DNA from: Caulobacter sp. SLTY
Lineage (GTDB): Bacteria; Pseudomonadota; Alphaproteobacteria; Caulobacterales; Caulobacteraceae
Assembly: GCF_009905535.1 (NCBI RefSeq)
Contig: NZ_JAAALA010000011.1
Coordinates: 1 to 64,000 of the forward strand
DNA: 64,000 nt
Direction of reading: 5' to 3'
The notes beneath the pieces were generated by a model. The model had not been told where the DNA came from. It did not search any database and saw only the letters and a list, made by a program, of their open reading frames with translations. Each line of letters starts with the position of its first letter. The first letter of the stretch is position 1. The position numbers and the translations under genes are program-made. Positions 1 to 7,149 of the stretch are shown piece after piece.

Positions 1-142
1 CCACCACCGGAGGCGCGTCAGGGGATCAACTGGCTGGCCAGAGTGGCGCCGCCGTCGAGCACATCATCCCCGTCGAGGCCGCTGAGAACGTCGGCGCCAC
101 TCTGGCCAGCCAGTTGATCCCCTGACGCGCCTCCGGTGGTGG
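1..142. repeat. 51-bp perfect inverted repeat at window edge (probable assembly fold-back)
   Basis: Bases 1-51 are the exact reverse complement of bases 92-142, with a 40-base loop. The arms lie inside the coding sequence of the FG-GAP protein, so its last residues are read off the inverted copy. A perfect 51-bp palindrome inside a repeat-rich coding region that begins exactly at the sequence edge is typical of a contig-end chimera. A real palindrome cannot be excluded from sequence alone. Confidence 0.85.
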
Positions 143-1703
143 TGTCGTTGGCCGGGGTGCCGAGATTGAGAAGCCGGCCAAAGATGACATAGCTCGCGCC
201 GGAATTGCTGCCGTTCGGATCGCGAAGAGGGGCGCCGACGATCAGGTCGTCAATGCCATCGCCATTGACGTCCCCCGCCGCGGCGACCGCCGCGCCAGTA
301 TTATCATTCGCCGAGACGCCATTGATCCGGAAACCGTTCGATCCATCCAGAGCCGAGAGGTTGAGGTTGGACGCGAACCCGGCGCCGCCGCCGAAGACCA
401 CAAAGCTGGCTCCGGCGTTACTGGCGCCGTTCGGGTCGCTGTACGGTGCCCCGATGAGCAGGTCATCGAAGCCGTCGCCGTTGACGTCCCCCGCCGAGGC
501 GACCGACCAGCCGCTCTCATCATAGCCCCCCACGCCGCTGATGCGGAATCCGTTGCTTCCGTCCAAGGCCGACAGATTGAGGCTGGCCGTGAAGTCGCCC
601 GCGATCGCGGTGTCACGGCCGAACACCACATAGGTGGCGCCGGAACTGAAGCCGTTCGGGTCCGCGCCCCTGGCGCCGATGATCAGGTCGTCGATGCCAT
701 CGCCGTTGACGTCCCCCGCCGAGGCGACCGAGTAGCCGGTCTGATCGTTTGCCGTGGCCCCGCTGAGCCGGAAGCCATTGGACCCGTCCAGCGCTGAAAG
801 ATTGATGTTGGCCGCGAAGTCGCCCACGGTTCCGGTATCGCGGCCGAACACCACATAGGCGGCTCCGGAATTGGAGCCGTTCGGGTCGGCGCCGTAGGCT
901 CCGACAATCACGTCACCGATGCCATCACCGTTGACGTCGCCCGCCGCGGCGACCGAAAAGCCGCTCCGGTCAGCTGAAGCCACGCCGCTGATCCGGAAGC
1001 CGTTGGTCCCGTCCAGGCTCGCCAGATTGAAGCTGGTCGAGAAGTCGCCTTCGGTCGCGGTGTCTCGGCCGAATACCACATAGCTGGCCCCCGACAGACT
1101 GCCGTTCGGATCCGCAAAGGGGGCTCCGATGATCAGGTCGCCGATGCCGTCGCCATTGACGTCCCCCGCCGAAGCGACCGACCGGCCGCTGAGGTCAAAT
1201 CCGGCCGCCCCGACGATCCGAAAGCCGTTCGATCCGTCCAGGTCCGAGAGACTGAGATTGGCCGCAAAGTCACCAGTGGACGCTGTGTCGCGCCCGAACA
1301 CGACATAGCTGTTTCCGGCATATCCGGCGCCGAAATAGGCCCCGATGATCAGGTCGTCGATGCCGTCGCCATTGATGTCGCCCGCCGAGGAGACCGAAAA
1401 TCCGCTCCGATCACCCGCCGCCGCGCCGCTGAGCCGGAAGCCGTTCGTGCCGTCCAAGGACGAGAGTTCGAAGCTGGTCCCGAAACCGGAACCTGTGCCG
1501 AACACAACGTAGCTCGCGCCGGAATAGCCGCCGTTCGGGTCGGCGCCCCAGGCGCCGATGATCAGGTCGTCGATACCGTCGCCGTTGATGTCCCCGGCTG
1601 AGGCGATCGATTTGCCGGCAACGTCGTTAGCCAAGACGCCACGGATCTGGAAACCCGTGGTCCCGTTCAGTGTGGAAAGCTGAAGGACAGCGTCGAAAGG
1701 CAT
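18..1703 (-). CDS. FG-GAP repeat (integrin alpha-like beta-propeller) protein, 3' end unreliable
   Basis: The protein is about 560 residues of tandem units. Seven copies of a Ca2+-binding loop of the form AGD(I/V)NGDG(I/F)xD(L/V)(I/L)(I/V)GA recur about every 70 residues, which predicts a seven-bladed FG-GAP propeller like the integrin alpha head. The C-terminus starts an RTX-like stretch (GADVLSGLDGDDVLDGG) and then reads into the inverted repeat at the window edge, so the final residues (ATLASQLIP) are probably artefactual and the true gene continues beyond the window. There is no N-terminal signal peptide, which together with the RTX-like tail suggests type I secretion. The ATG at 1703 is preferred because GGAG lies 6 nt upstream; the upstream ATG at 1736 has no such site. 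The ligand is unknown. Confidence 0.8.
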   Translation of the reverse strand: MPFDAVLQLSTLNGTTGFQIRGVLANDVAGKSIASAGDINGDGIDDLIIGAWGADPNGGYSGASYVVFGTGSGFGTSFELSSLDGTNGFRLSGAAAGDRSGFSVSSAGDINGDGIDDLIIGAYFGAGYAGNSYVVFGRDTASTGDFAANLSLSDLDGSNGFRIVGAAGFDLSGRSVASAGDVNGDGIGDLIIGAPFADPNGSLSGASYVVFGRDTATEGDFSTSFNLASLDGTNGFRISGVASADRSGFSVAAAGDVNGDGIGDVIVGAYGADPNGSNSGAAYVVFGRDTGTVGDFAANINLSALDGSNGFRLSGATANDQTGYSVASAGDVNGDGIDDLIIGARGADPNGFSSGATYVVFGRDTAIAGDFTASLNLSALDGSNGFRISGVGGYDESGWSVASAGDVNGDGFDDLLIGAPYSDPNGASNAGASFVVFGGGAGFASNLNLSALDGSNGFRINGVSANDNTGAAVAAAGDVNGDGIDDLIVGAPLRDPNGSNSGASYVIFGRLLNLGTPANDTTTGGASGDQLAGQSGADVLSGLDGDDVLDGGATLASQLIP

Positions 1704-1900
1704 GGGCATCTCCGAGCAGAGAGGCCGCGAGATCACTTGGTTCGCGGCCGTTAGCCGTCGTCAGCGCGGCGAACGCCGATATCTCACGATGTCGGCATCG
1801 GTGGAAGGGTTCACCTTCAACAAGTATGGAGGGCGTCGTCACTTGCGCTTCTGCCGCCAGCCGCTGCTGTCGGCGCCGGCGTCCGCATGGAGCCTTGAAG

Positions 1901-2134
1901 CTAGTCGCAGGGCGCCGTCGTGCCGTCGTCCAGATCGACCCGAAGGCAGACCTGCCTGCCGGTCTCGCAGTCGGCCACCATCAGGGTGACCTCGCCGTCC
2001 GCGTCGATGGCGGGATGCCAACGGTCGATGAAGGCCAGGGCCGCGTCCTCGTAGCTGGCGCCCTCCACGGTATGGGTGGCGTCGCGACCGTGGTGGGCGG
2101 GGTGGACTTCGTAGCGGCGGGTTTCGGGCGGCAT
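1901..2134 (-). CDS. Small conserved-looking hypothetical protein
   Basis: This encodes 77 residues starting MPPETRRYEVHP. It is acidic, with a pattern (HTVEGASYEDAALAFIDRWHP, then a short beta-rich half ending CLRVDLDDGTTAPCD) resembling small cytoplasmic proteins of unknown function in Caulobacterales. There is no signal peptide or membrane segment. The ATG at 2134 has AGGAG placed 6 nt upstream and is better supported than an in-frame TTG at 2155. It lies downstream of the EAL gene on the same strand, with 56 bp between them. I do not recognise a function. Confidence 0.6.
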   Translation of the reverse strand: MPPETRRYEVHPAHHGRDATHTVEGASYEDAALAFIDRWHPAIDADGEVTLMVADCETGRQVCLRVDLDDGTTAPCD

Positions 2135-2190
2135 CGGTGTCTCCTGCGTCTCCAACGCCTGAGCCGCCGTTTGGATTCCGACCGCGGCGA

Positions 2191-3801
2191 TCAGCGCCAG
2201 GATTCACTGGCGCCCTTGCGCCGCGCTGGCATCGCGTCGTGCCGCGCCGGGGCTTCGGGCACGTCGGCGGGGCGTCCATACCACCAGCCCTGGCCGAAAT
2301 CGACGCCGGCCGCGCGGGCGGCCTCCTCGGCCTCGCGGGTCTCGACCATCTCGGCCACGGTGCGAACCTTCAGTTCTCCGCAGAGCTTGACCAGATGGCG
2401 CACCAGGGCGGCGTCGCGACCGCCGCCGGCCAGATCGCGGACGTAGCGTCCATCTATCTTGACGATGTCGACCGCAAGGGCCTGAAGAAACGCGAGAGAG
2501 GCGGCGCCGGCGCCGTAGTCGTCCAGGCAGACCAGCGAGCCGGCCTCGCGGAGGGCCTGGATATGGCGGTTGGCCAGCGCCAGGTCGTCGATGGCGGCGC
2601 TTTCGGTCACCTCGAAGATCAGCCGGCCAGCCAGGTTTGGGGTGGCCGCGATCAGGCGTTGCAGACCCTCGATGAAGGGCGAGGAGCCGACACTTCGACC
2701 GGAGATGTTGACGGCCAGGGTCAAGGCGCCGGTCCGGTCGGCGCGCAGGCGGCGGACGGCCTGTTCGCAAACCGCCCGGTCGAGCTCCTCGATCAGGTCG
2801 AACTCCTCGGCCAGTCGGACCATGGCGAAGGGGCTGGCGTTCTCTTCGAAGCGGACCAGGGCCTCGTGGTGGTGCAGGGCTCCGTCGGACAGGCGGACCA
2901 CCGGCTGGAAGGCCAGGGTGAAGCGCCGCTGGCTGACCGCCACGCCCAGTTCGCCGGCCCGGGCCAGGGTGCGGCGGACCGATCGGTTCATCGCCTCGGC
3001 CATGCTGGCCGGCGGGTGTTCCTTCAGCCCTTCGGCGATGAAGTCGTCCAGGGCGTAGCGCATGGCGCGGCCGAGGCGAGCGGGGGTTGCGGATTCCATC
3101 GGCGCTGCCTGGGCGGAGACGGTGACGTCCTCGCCGACCAGGGCCAGCGCGCGGGACAGGTCGCGCGCCATGCTGGCGGTGGAGCCGCCCGTCTGGCGAA
3201 CCACCGCGAACCGTTCGTCGCTCAGCCGCGCCGCCGCGCCAAGGGCGCCGATCTCGCTGCGCAGGGCGCCGCCGACCTTGGCGTCCAGGTTCATGGCAGC
3301 CTTGGCGTCCATGGCTGCCCGGATGCGTGCCAGGCCGGTGAGCTCGACCATCGCCAACTCCAACTCCCGGCCGGTGGCCCTGGCGGCCTCTCCCAGGCCT
3401 CGGGCGACGGCTTCGAAGCTGTTGCGATCGTATAGTCCATCGCCCGGAGGTCGCATCGGAATGGGGCCGCCGGTGAGCGCGCACGACAGCCGGCCGCCAT
3501 TGCCCGGCAGACTGCGGAGGGAGAGCACGGCGCCGTGCTCCCCGGCCCGCGCCAGCCGCAGGGGGACCGGTCCCCGGCGCCGGCCCTCCTCGGCAGTCGC
3601 CAGCAGCGCGGAGACCAGGGCCTGGTCGGACTCATGGACCAGATCGAGGATCGCGGTCCCAGGCAGGGTCGCCTCCGCCATTCCCAACAGGGCCTGAGCG
3701 GCGCCGACGACCTCGAGAATCGTACCCTCGGCGTCCAGCTCGAGCAGCAGGTCGCCGGCGGTGAACGCAAAGCCGAGCAGCGTGCGGGGAGAGGGGGCCA
3801 A
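2191..3801 (-). CDS. PAS / degenerate GGDEF / EAL cyclic-di-GMP phosphodiesterase
   Basis: This is a 536-residue cytoplasmic signalling protein. Residues about 10-110 look like a PAS sensor. Residues about 120-230 are a GGDEF-like fold in which the signature is replaced by LSDER, so diguanylate cyclase activity is not expected. Residues about 290-515 are an EAL domain. The EAL domain keeps the residues needed for c-di-GMP hydrolysis: E313 in EALVR, N365 in NISGRS, E397/E400 in FEVTE, D427-D428 in LDDYG, K448 and D450 in VKID, and E484 in AEMVE. The start is TTG at 3801, supported by GGAG 7 nt upstream. It is divergent from recA. The target process is unknown; surface attachment would fit the organism. 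Confidence 0.85.
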   Translation of the reverse strand: MAPSPRTLLGFAFTAGDLLLELDAEGTILEVVGAAQALLGMAEATLPGTAILDLVHESDQALVSALLATAEEGRRRGPVPLRLARAGEHGAVLSLRSLPGNGGRLSCALTGGPIPMRPPGDGLYDRNSFEAVARGLGEAARATGRELELAMVELTGLARIRAAMDAKAAMNLDAKVGGALRSEIGALGAAARLSDERFAVVRQTGGSTASMARDLSRALALVGEDVTVSAQAAPMESATPARLGRAMRYALDDFIAEGLKEHPPASMAEAMNRSVRRTLARAGELGVAVSQRRFTLAFQPVVRLSDGALHHHEALVRFEENASPFAMVRLAEEFDLIEELDRAVCEQAVRRLRADRTGALTLAVNISGRSVGSSPFIEGLQRLIAATPNLAGRLIFEVTESAAIDDLALANRHIQALREAGSLVCLDDYGAGAASLAFLQALAVDIVKIDGRYVRDLAGGGRDAALVRHLVKLCGELKVRTVAEMVETREAEEAARAAGVDFGQGWWYGRPADVPEAPARHDAMPARRKGASESWR

Positions 3802-3947
3802 GGGGGCGCTCCGTGATTGCCGCTCTTGTTAGCGTCGGGACGCTTAAGGGGGAGTTGTCGCGGGGGCGCGGCAAGCCGTCGCAACGAAATGAGGGCAGGG
3901 CCCCACAGCCGACGCCCCGCGCAAAGGCCCCGGCCGGTCGCGAAAAA

Positions 3948-3962
3948 GAACATATTGCGAAC
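3948..3962. promoter_or_regulatory. Alphaproteobacterial SOS box (LexA operator) of recA
   Basis: GAAC at 3948-3951 and GAAC at 3959-3962 are separated by exactly 7 nt, the direct-repeat operator GTTC-N7-GTTC of alphaproteobacterial LexA read on the other strand. A third GAAC lies at 3965-3968. The box is 77 bp upstream of the recA start codon and overlaps a possible -35 (TTGCGA, 3955-3960), consistent with repression by occlusion. Confidence 0.85.
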
Positions 3963-4038
3963 AGGAACAAACCGTGTACTACTGTCCTTCGACATGCCGG
4001 GCGGGCCGGCGAGAATCGTGGGACAAGGTGGAAACGAA

Positions 4039-5109
4039 ATGGCTAGTCAGGCGGCATTGAAGCTCGTGGGTAAAGACGACGGGGACAAGCAGCGCGCTCT
4101 AGAAGCGGCGCTGAGCCAGATCGACCGGGCCTTCGGCAAGGGCTCGGTGATGAAGCTGGGCACCAAGGGCAAGATCGTGGAGATCGAGTCGGTGTCGACC
4201 GGCTCGCTGGGTCTGGACCTGGCGTTGGGCATCGGCGGCCTGCCCAAGGGACGGATCGTCGAGATCTACGGGCCGGAAAGCTCGGGCAAGACCACCCTGG
4301 CGCTGCATGTGGTGGCCGAGGTTCAGAAGGCCGGCGGCACCGCCGCCTTCGTCGACGCCGAGCATGCGCTGGATCCGTCCTACGCCCACAAGCTGGGGGT
4401 CAACCTCGACGACCTGCTGGTTTCCCAGCCGGACACCGGCGAGCAGGCGCTGGAGATCACCGACACCCTCGTGCGGTCGAACGCGGTCGACATCATTGTG
4501 ATCGACTCCGTGGCGGCCCTTACGCCCCGGGCCGAGATCGAGGGCGAGATGGGCGACAGCCTGCCTGGTCTGCAGGCCCGCCTGATGAGCCAGGCGCTGC
4601 GCAAGCTGACCGGCTCGATCAACAAGGCCAAGACGCTGGTCATCTTCATCAACCAGATCCGCATGAAGATCGGGGTGATGTATGGCAGCCCGGAGACGAC
4701 CACCGGCGGCAACGCCCTGAAGTTCTACGCCTCGGTCCGCCTGGACATCCGCCGCACCGGGTCGGTGAAGGTGCGGGACGAGATCATCGGCAACAACGTC
4801 CGGGTCAAGGTGGTGAAGAACAAGGTGGCCCCGCCGTTCCGCGAGGTCGAGTTCGACATCATGTATGGCCAAGGCATCTCCAAGCTCGGCGAAGTGATCG
4901 ACCTGGGCGTCAAGGCCGGGGTGATCGAGAAGGCCGGCAGCTGGTTCAGCTGGAACAGCCAGCGCATCGGCCAGGGCCGCGACAATGTCCGCGAATTCCT
5001 CAAGGCCAACCCGGACATCGCCGCCGAGATCGAGGCTCAGGTGCGCGGCAAGTCCGCGGACATCGAGGAAGAGCTGCTGGTCGGTCCCTCCGAGGAAGAC
5101 GACGTCTAG
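4039..5109 (+). CDS. recA: Recombinase RecA
   Basis: The 356-residue protein is of normal RecA length. It is the DNA-dependent ATPase that forms nucleoprotein filaments for homologous recombination and stimulates LexA self-cleavage. The Walker A motif GPESSGKT is at residues 78-85, and the Walker B region reads [19 protein letters not shown]. The L2 loop region ([18 protein letters not shown]) and the acidic C-terminus (EEDDV) are present. The ATG at 4039 is chosen because AAGGTGG lies just upstream and MASQAALK matches alphaproteobacterial RecA N-termini; the frame stays open further upstream. Expression should be SOS-controlled through the box at 3948-3962. A hairpin terminator follows at 5211. 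Confidence 0.98.
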   Translation: MASQAALKLVGKDDGDKQRALEAALSQIDRAFGKGSVMKLGTKGKIVEIESVSTGSLGLDLALGIGGLPKGRIVEIYGPESSGKTTLALHVVAEVQKAGGTAAFVDAEHALDPSYAHKLGVNLDDLLVSQPDTGEQALEITDTLVRSNAVDIIVIDSVAALTPRAEIEGEMGDSLPGLQARLMSQALRKLTGSINKAKTLVIFINQIRMKIGVMYGSPETTTGGNALKFYASVRLDIRRTGSVKVRDEIIGNNVRVKVVKNKVAPPFREVEFDIMYGQGISKLGEVIDLGVKAGVIEKAGSWFSWNSQRIGQGRDNVREFLKANPDIAAEIEAQVRGKSADIEEELLVGPSEEDDV

Positions 5110-5210
5110 GAGCGACGGCTTCGAGCAGGATTGCTCGCGGCCGGCCTGGGATGGATCGCGGTTCCACCCCCGCCCCATCCCGCCCCGCACCAAGGCGGGC
5201 CGTGAGCTTT

Positions 5211-5243
5211 AAGGACGTCCGCCGGACTGGCGGGCGTCCTTTT
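5211..5243 (+). terminator. Rho-independent terminator after recA
   Basis: A 13-bp stem (AAGGACGTCCGCC pairing with GGCGGGCGTCCTT, one G-T pair) with a 5-nt loop is followed by TTTTC. It lies about 100 bp after the recA stop codon. Confidence 0.8.
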
Positions 5244-5265
5244 CTATTTGACGACACATGGGCTT

Positions 5266-5438
5266 CAACTCTCCCCCCGCGAAGCGGGAGGAGGACCGGT
5301 TTCGAGCCTGCAGGCGAGAAGCCAGGATGCGGGCCCCCCGGCGGAGGGAGGTCCCTCCTGAAACGGACTTGCCCCCTCCTGCTCTGTCGCTTGCAGGCTC
5401 GAAACCGGTCCTCCCCCCGCAAAGCGGGGGGAGAGTTG
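5266..5438. repeat. Large intergenic inverted repeat built from a REP-like palindrome
   Basis: This occupies most of the 443-bp gap between recA and kduI (5110-5552). The two 52-nt arms (5266-5317 and 5387-5438) are reverse complements apart from about five mismatches, around a 69-nt centre. The outer part of each arm is itself a small palindrome of the type CTCCCCCCGC-(GAA/AAA)-GCGGG. A related short palindrome occurs at 62956-62993. The element has no open frame of its own that looks coding. It resembles dispersed REP-type or short non-autonomous repeats rather than a gene. Confidence 0.7.
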
Positions 5439-5500
5439 ATCCTGACGCTCCCGCGAAGGCGAGGGCGCTGCTAATCTCTCTCCCGATCTTGCTTCAACCC

Positions 5501-5516
5501 ATGACACCGGTTACCT
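5501..5516. promoter_or_regulatory. Candidate KdgR/LacI-type operator upstream of kduI
   Basis: ATGACACCGGTTACCT lies 36 bp before the kduI start codon. Its left half (ATGACACC) is identical to that of the perfect palindrome at 11248-11263, and the CCGG centre typical of LacI-family operators is kept; the right half is degenerate. Shared use in front of other pectin genes suggests one regulator, whose gene is not in this window. Confidence 0.55.
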
Positions 5517-5552
5517 GACAACAAACGTTAGCTTCGGGGAGAGACCGCCGCC

Positions 5553-6386
5553 ATGTTCGCCAAGACCTATCAGGCCACCCATCCGGACATGATGGACGGG
5601 GCCAGCAATGACCAGCTTCGCGACCGCTACCTGATCGGCGGCCTGTTCGCGGACGGGCAGGTCGTGCTGAACTACAGCCACAACGAACGGTTCGTGATCG
5701 GTGGGGCGGCGCCGGGGGCCTCGCCCTTGAAGCTGCCCGATCAGACCGAGCCGGAGAGCGCCAAGGGGCATCCGTTCCTGGAGCGGCGGGAGTTGGGCAT
5801 CATCAATGTCGGCAGGGCCGGCAACGTGACCGTCGATGGCCAGGCCTTCGATCTCGGCCCCCGCGACGGCCTCTATGTGCCGATGGGGACCAAGGAGGTG
5901 ATGTTCGAAGGGGAGGGGGCGCGGTTCTACCTGGCCTCGACCCCGGCCCATGCGCGTTTCGAGGTCAAGAAGATCGATATCGCCCAGGCGACGCCCTTGA
6001 AGCGCGGGGCGCTGGAGACCTCCAACGAGCGGACCATCTACCAGTACATCATCCCTGGGGTCTGCCAGTCGGCGCAGCTGCTGCTCGGCCTGACCATCCT
6101 GGAGACCGGCAGTGTGTGGAACACCATGCCGCCGCACCTGCACGACCGCCGCTCGGAGATCTATTTCTACTTCGGCCTGAAGCCGGACGAGCGGGTGTTC
6201 CATTTCATGGGCGAACCCGACAGCGCCCGCCACATCGTGGTCGCCAACGAGGAGGCGGTGGTCAGCCCGCCCTGGTCGATCCACATGGGTTCAGGCACCT
6301 CCAACTACGCCTTCATCTGGGCGATGGGCGGGGAGAACCTCGACTACACCGACATGAACGTCCTCGACATCTGCCAGCTGAAGTAG
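5553..6386 (+). CDS. kduI: 5-dehydro-4-deoxy-D-glucuronate isomerase
   Basis: The 277-residue protein matches E. coli KduI in length and layout. It isomerises 5-keto-4-deoxyuronate, the product of pectin lyase action, to 2,5-diketo-3-deoxygluconate in the cytoplasm. The zinc ligands of this cupin-like enzyme are all visible: H195, H197 and E202 in [10 protein letters not shown], and H244 in [10 protein letters not shown]. The ATG follows GGGGAGAG. It is the first gene of a unit with kduD (7 nt apart) and probably ppc. A candidate operator precedes it at 5501. Confidence 0.95.
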   Translation: MFAKTYQATHPDMMDGASNDQLRDRYLIGGLFADGQVVLNYSHNERFVIGGAAPGASPLKLPDQTEPESAKGHPFLERRELGIINVGRAGNVTVDGQAFDLGPRDGLYVPMGTKEVMFEGEGARFYLASTPAHARFEVKKIDIAQATPLKRGALETSNERTIYQYIIPGVCQSAQLLLGLTILETGSVWNTMPPHLHDRRSEIYFYFGLKPDERVFHFMGEPDSARHIVVANEEAVVSPPWSIHMGSGTSNYAFIWAMGGENLDYTDMNVLDICQLK

Positions 6387-6393
6387 GCGTCCG

Positions 6394-7149
6394 ATGAGCG
6401 ATCTCTTCAGCCTGGCCGGCCGCACGGCCATGGTCACCGGCGCCAACACCGGCCTTGGGCAGGCGATCGCCATCGCCTTGGCCGAGGCCGGGGCCGACAT
6501 CGTTGCGGTCGGCCGCTCCCAGGCGACGCAGACCGAGGCCGGGGTGCGGGCCGCCGGGCGCGGCTTCCACTTCGTCCAGGCCGACCTGGGCCAGCCTGGC
6601 GTCAGCGGCGATGTGATCGCCGCCGCCAAGGCCGCCGCCGCCGCCCCGGACATCCTGGTCAACAACGCCGGGATCATCCGGCGCAACGACGCGTTGGACT
6701 TCACCGAGGAGGACTGGGACGCGGTGATGGACGTCAATCTGAAGACGACCTTCTTCCTGACCCAGGCCGCCGCCCGCGAGATGATTTCGAAAGGCGCCGG
6801 AAAGGTGATCAACATCGCATCGATGCTGTCTTTCCAGGGCGGAGTCCGCGTGGCCTCCTACGCCGCCAGCAAGAGCGGCGTAGCCGGACTGACCCGGTTG
6901 CTGGCCAATGAGTGGGCGGCCAAGGGAATCAATGTGAACGCCATCGCGCCCGGCTATTTCTCGACGAACAACACCGAGGCGCTGCGGGCCGACGAGGCGC
7001 GCAACAGATCCATCCTCGAGCGCATTCCGGCCGGCCGCTGGGGCCAGCCTTCGGACCTCGGCGGGGCAGCGGTGTTCCTGTCCAGCCGCGCCGCCGACTA
7101 TGTGCATGGCGCCATCCTGCCCGTGGATGGGGGATGGCTGGCCCGCTGA
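6394..7149 (+). CDS. kduD: 2-dehydro-3-deoxy-D-gluconate 5-dehydrogenase (SDR family)
   Basis: This is a 251-residue classical short-chain dehydrogenase. The nucleotide-binding motif TGANTGLG is at residues 15-22 and NNAG at about 90-93. The catalytic set is S143, Y156 and K160 (YAASK), with PG at IAPGYFSTNNTEALR. Together with the adjacent kduI this identifies KduD, which reduces 2,5-diketo-3-deoxygluconate to 2-keto-3-deoxygluconate with NADH. It starts 7 nt after kduI and its last 16 nt overlap ppc. By sequence alone it could be another sugar dehydrogenase; the context makes KduD the best call. Confidence 0.92.
   Translation: MSDLFSLAGRTAMVTGANTGLGQAIAIALAEAGADIVAVGRSQATQTEAGVRAAGRGFHFVQADLGQPGVSGDVIAAAKAAAAAPDILVNNAGIIRRNDALDFTEEDWDAVMDVNLKTTFFLTQAAAREMISKGAGKVINIASMLSFQGGVRVASYAASKSGVAGLTRLLANEWAAKGINVNAIAPGYFSTNNTEALRADEARNRSILERIPAGRWGQPSDLGGAAVFLSSRAADYVHGAILPVDGGWLAR

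Noticed and set aside
18-1703. Regular repeats resembling a CRISPR array or tandem DNA repeat
   Set aside because: The periodicity is about 200 bp and in frame, explained by seven FG-GAP protein repeats; no short identical repeats with unique spacers exist.
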